A stretch of DNA of 5,379 bases from Ignavibacteriales bacterium (GTDB lineage Bacteria; Bacteroidota; Ignavibacteria; Ignavibacteriales; Melioribacteraceae). The notes below the pieces were generated by a model that did no database searches, was not told where the DNA came from, and worked only from the letters and a program-made list of their open reading frames with translations. The position numbers were made by a program, and so were the translations under genes. The stretch's first letter is position 1. Each line of letters starts with the position of its first letter. The stretch is taken from contig JALWSN010000328.1 in NCBI GenBank assembly GCA_027080245.1, positions 1-5,379 on the forward strand, in the 5' to 3' direction. Shown here piece after piece: positions 4,640 to 5,379 of the stretch.

Positions 4640-5379
4640 TTAAAATAACGTTCTTAGGGAAAGCCCAACGCTCCTTAAATAATTGGTCGATCGCTCGTTC
4701 AACCCCGAGCCAAGCTTTATTTCATTGGGTTTGTAAGTTTCCGAGTATTTCAAAGAAATGTTAAACGTTTTTAAAAATGTGTAAGAAGTAAGCAAATAAA
4801 TCCTAAGCCCATTCCCGTAAAGCGGAGGAAGACTAAAAACTCCGTAAAGGTCTCTTTCGTATTCGTAGAAAGCGTTTAAGAAAGAATCGGTATTGAACCA
4901 AGCGGCTCTGAAGTAAAAGTTTAAATTTGGCGCCGGCGAAAAATCGACATCCTGCAAAAAAAGAAAACCTTTGAAATATCCGTTTAATCTGAGCCCAGAA
5001 AATTCAAATCGCGTTTGAAAGCGGATTGGCTTACGTCCATATTTAAAATTTAGTCGCGCCCTGTTTAATGTTCTAAAAAGCAACTTTTCCATTCCCCCGT
5101 TTTCAGTTAAAACCTCTTTCCTTTCTCTGAAATATCTCAAGGAAATTCTACCGCCAAGAAGTGCTTTGGGTTTTAACTCAATGGAAAATTCATTCCCCAC
5201 GGCAGGGAAAATATTTTTGAAGGAATAGCGGGGGCGCTTAAAAATGTCGTAATAAACATTGAACAACGCAAATGGCTCGTTAAATTTTAGAGCGAAATAA
5301 ATTCCTTCTTCGTTGTTTGTAGAATTATATTCTCCAAAGCCGGCGCTCCAGGCGCTGAAATAATTGGACGAATAAAGCT
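4640..5379 (-). CDS. Probable outer-membrane beta-barrel protein, C-terminal part
   Basis: The frame is open to the window edge, giving 245 visible C-terminal residues; the true start lies beyond 5379. A TTG at 5264-5266 is an internal leucine, because conserved-looking barrel sequence (SAWSAGFGE, NEEGIYFALKFNEPF) continues upstream of it. The translation consists of alternating polar and aromatic/hydrophobic residues with short turns, for example FKGFLFLQDVDF, LNFYFRAAWF and FNISLKYSETY, and it ends in the strand VGLSLRTLF with a terminal Phe, the classical C-terminal signal read by the BAM assembly machinery. These features indicate an outer-membrane barrel. The wording resembles the barrel portion of large helix-hairpin-helix (ComEA-like) proteins annotated in Ignavibacteria, but that domain would lie outside the window and I cannot confirm it. 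The stop TAA at 4640-4642 is followed by the 119-base gap before purC, so it is probably a separate transcript unless read-through occurs. Confidence 0.75.
   Translation of the reverse strand, partial: LYSSNYFSAWSAGFGEYNSTNNEEGIYFALKFNEPFALFNVYYDIFKRPRYSFKNIFPAVGNEFSIELKPKALLGGRISLRYFRERKEVLTENGGMEKLLFRTLNRARLNFKYGRKPIRFQTRFEFSGLRLNGYFKGFLFLQDVDFSPAPNLNFYFRAAWFNTDSFLNAFYEYERDLYGVFSLPPLYGNGLRIYLLTSYTFLKTFNISLKYSETYKPNEIKLGSGLNERSTNYLRSVGLSLRTLF

Noticed and set aside
5264..5266. TTG as the start of the beta-barrel gene
   Set aside because: The frame stays open to the window end and the upstream translation continues in the same barrel style, so the TTG is an internal leucine codon.

Overview
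The window is an AT-rich bacterial segment in which every gene I can support lies on the minus strand, so it reads from high to low coordinates. Protein content, gene order and the style of the outer-membrane protein suggest the Bacteroidota/Chlorobi/Ignavibacteria group, with Ignavibacteriales (Melioribacter-like) as my best guess. That placement comes from recognising sequence character, not from a search.

Layout in the direction of transcription: (1) 5379-4640, the C-terminal part of a probable outer-membrane beta-barrel protein whose 5' end lies outside the window. (2) 4639-4521, the only real intergenic gap (119 bases), with a good promoter candidate and a strong Shine-Dalgarno site. (3) 4520-1, seven tightly packed genes: purC (SAICAR synthetase), a small DUF971 protein with a probable zinc site, pgsA (phosphatidylglycerophosphate synthase), pgpA (phosphatidylglycerophosphatase A), cinA (two-domain, with a C-terminal NMN-deamidase domain), thpR (2H-family RNA 2',3'-cyclic phosphodiesterase) and the first 153 codons of recA. 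Stop-to-start distances are 1, 7, -20, 10, -11 and 0 bases, so the seven very likely share one transcript with extensive translational coupling.

The genes fall into recognisable modules. pgsA and pgpA catalyse consecutive steps of phosphatidylglycerol synthesis and physically overlap. cinA-thpR-recA is a DNA and nucleotide housekeeping trio seen in other lineages (for example cinA-ligT-recA in Deinococcus), and pgsA-cinA-recA neighbourhoods are common in Gram-positive bacteria. purC supplies purine synthesis at the promoter-proximal position. The DUF971 protein has no assigned function, but the fold is known as a zinc-binding module.

I found no mobile element, CRISPR array, tRNA, rRNA or riboswitch. 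This is mainly an ordinary housekeeping operon and I do not claim a new system. The points most worth a second look are the nested start/stop signals, the A8 tract in the RecA N-terminal extension, the promoter with a dyad in its spacer, and the unassigned DUF971 and barrel proteins.
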